This document shows, piece by piece, positions 62,337-64,000 of a stretch of DNA of 64,000 nucleotides; positions within the stretch are counted from its first letter, which is position 1; each line of letters opens with the position of its first letter. The notes beneath the pieces are model-generated. The model was not told the DNA's origin, ran no database searches, and was given only the letters and a program-made list of their open reading frames with translations. Source of the DNA: Dillenia suffruticosa (lineage: Eukaryota; Streptophyta; Magnoliopsida; Dilleniales; Dilleniaceae); the NCBI GenBank assembly GCA_033439265.1, contig JAVTVX010000012.1, positions 18,300,501 through 18,364,500 on the forward strand, given 5' to 3'. The position numbers and the translations under genes are program-made.

Positions 62337-62991
62337 GAGTCTTGTATGGATATAATCTAAAAAAAAAAAAATTAAAACAACCGTAAGAGGAAAAAATTTA
62401 TGTTCCTAACCTTCATATATCATGGGTTGAACTTGCGAAATGGTATGTCGCAAATTGAAATCGCGACATGGGGATATGTCGTGAGTTAAACCCTCGACAT
62501 AGTGTATGTCGCGTCTTTAGGACACGACATATCACATCCTAGCACTCCCCTCTCTCCTCTCTTAGAGAATGAGGGAGAGAGAGATTGGAAAGACGGAGAG
62601 AGAGATTGGAAAGAGAGAGAGAGAGATGGGACAGCTATATTAAGCCTGCATCAGAAACTGAAGTGAGCAGTAAGCAAGAAGTCTACCCCGGAGCAAACAA
62701 CATCCAGCTTCGTGATGGTGGGATTCTCATCAATGGATGCCAAACGGATCAAACTTCTGCAGATGCCACTTAGTCGGGTGATGCCAATGAAGGCAAGGAA
62801 AATGCTCGAGAGCCATCTCTCTGTCTGTCTCTGTCTCTCTCTCTAAGAGGGGAGTGTCGGGGAGGGAAGACACAACATATCCCCATGTCGCAAGTTCAAC
62901 CCGCGACATATGGGAGTTAGGAACGGAAATTTTTCTCCCTTACGTTTATTTAAATTTTTTTTTTTTTTTAGATTATATCCGTACATGACTC
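62337..62991 (+). mobile_element. Pack-type element with metacaspase fragment, copy C
   Basis: The best-preserved copy. Ends GAGTCTTGTATGGATATAA and, reversed, GAGTCATGTACGGATATAA. Flanks AAATTGACA and AAATTAATA match at seven of nine bases. Palindromes with arms TGTCG/CGACA lie near both ends, for example around 62450, 62480, 62507 and 62886. The plus strand carries the type II metacaspase piece at about 62630-62790. Confidence 0.85.
62632..62790 (+). pseudogene. Captured type II metacaspase fragment
   Basis: The reading [20 protein letters not shown], then [18 protein letters not shown], resembles the conserved C-terminal p10-like portion of plant type II metacaspases (cysteine proteases cleaving after Arg/Lys). 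A stop follows directly after SADAT; copy A has TPSGDANEG at this point. The catalytic His and Cys of the family are not in the captured piece. About 50 residues of a protein of roughly 370-420 are present, so no protease activity is possible. Confidence 0.8.
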
Positions 62992-64000
62992 AAATTAATA
63001 ACCATGGGGACAGGTAAGGTGGGAGTAATAACAACAACAATAATAATCATCATCATCTTTTTTAAAAAAATAATAATAAATAATAGATAGCCACAAGGAA
63101 AGAGGAAAGTGAGGTGAGTATTTATATTTGAGTATGAGTTTTAAGGTTTTAAAATTAATTTTAGGAAAAGAAATTGAAACTCACGAAGGATGGACGAAGT
63201 GAGGCAAGCATTAACATTCTAGCTTGACAATTATCTTAAAATTAATAAAATAAAATTCTTTAAAAGAAATAAATAGGTATGGAGTTGAAGTAAGATTGTG
63301 TTTGTATTAGCCCATTTCTTAGAACTCTATATAAAGTTTATTAAGGTGGAAATTAACTCATGGAACACTCATTCAACCATTGAGTCATGCTAATACTGAT
63401 TTTTGGAAAACTAGTGTGCCATGGGGAGGTTTTTACGGGGTAGCATGTGAAATATTTTTCATCGATGAATAAAATATATAAAAATAAATTTAACATTTAA
63501 AATTAAAAAAAAAAATATTTTCTCTTCAAAATTCATTGATTTGATGTGATTAAAAAAATTGAGTTGAGAGTATTTCATAGAAAATTTTCTTTTATTATTT
63601 TAAGCTTTCTAAATAAATCGTTGTTACGCAAAATACAAAATAGTATTAAAAAAAATTCATAATAAGATTTTTATCTGAAAAATTTCAAATACTCACTGAA
63701 TTATCTTTTAATAAATTTCATTCACTTTTTGTTGAATGTACAAATACTCAAACGATAGATAAATTTTAACTTTTAAAATGATTTTTAAGAAAATTTTTTA
63801 TTTATGAATTTTAAAGAATTTTAAATATTTATTGAATATATATTATATATTAATGAATAGGATTTTGATGATTTTTTTAATGAGAAAAAAAAAAGAAAAG
63901 GGAAATTTTAAAGTAAGGAACGGGACACGTACCGTACATTCGTCTAGGGTTTTCTAAAGCAAACGATGAAATTAATGCTGGAAATTTTGTAATTAAGGAG

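Larger units (their letters stand above)
61321..64000. repeat. Tandem duplication unit, copy 2 (cut by window end)
   Basis: Repeats 58562-61320 with scattered substitutions and small indels: AT-rich block, MULE right TIR ending at 62301, metacaspase-bearing element (62337-62991), then flank to the window edge. The flank match includes the string TAGGGTTTTCTAAAGCAAA near 61200 and 63945. Confidence 0.92.

Overview
The window is eukaryotic nuclear DNA, almost certainly from a flowering plant and probably a eudicot. It is AT-rich and gene-poor. It holds one spliced host gene for a spliceosome protein, a plant-type ER small heat shock protein sequence, and many plant transposons: Mutator-like elements (MULEs) with plant mobile domain genes, L1-type LINEs, and fossil Ty1/copia and Ty3/gypsy pieces. 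No CRISPR array, rRNA or tRNA gene was seen.

Layout. 1-4 kb: a long inverted-repeat element cut by the window edge, then a 3.2 kb non-autonomous MULE with a perfect 9-bp target duplication. 4.2-7.1 kb: an LTR-like repeat. 7.5-11.4 kb: two neighbouring MULE-type elements. The second (9470-11357) is a Pack-MULE whose cargo is an open reading frame joining a Sec61-beta N-terminal segment to an ER-type small heat shock protein. 11.4-16.2 kb: a deleted MULE (MULE-2) and a related 393-bp MITE. 16-26 kb: fossil LINE, gypsy and copia fragments. 26.1-34.1 kb: a 5'-truncated LINE with 13-bp target duplications, split by a 6.2 kb near-complete MULE (MULE-1) that carries a transposase and a plant mobile domain (PMD) gene.

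35.2-49.1 kb (minus strand): the host gene for U2 snRNP A' (U2A'), in eight exons I could join in frame. Its large introns contain LINE debris. Its 5' side is cut 144 bp above the start codon by MULE-3 (49209-54926). 55-64 kb: three linked copies of a segment made of a MULE end, a small Pack-type element carrying a type II metacaspase gene fragment, and a shared flank. Two of them form a 2.76 kb tandem duplication that runs off the window end. MULE-4 (55731-59538) is embedded here.

The unifying theme is one MULE lineage with ends GAG(C/T)TTTGTACGG. Its subterminal regions carry arrays of short palindromes: fixed outer arms TGTCG/CGACA, a TT(C/G)AA centre, and a 4-nt stem that differs between subfamilies but stays self-complementary. 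Full copies pair a transposase gene with a PMD gene in the same direction; small relatives keep only the ends or carry host gene pieces.
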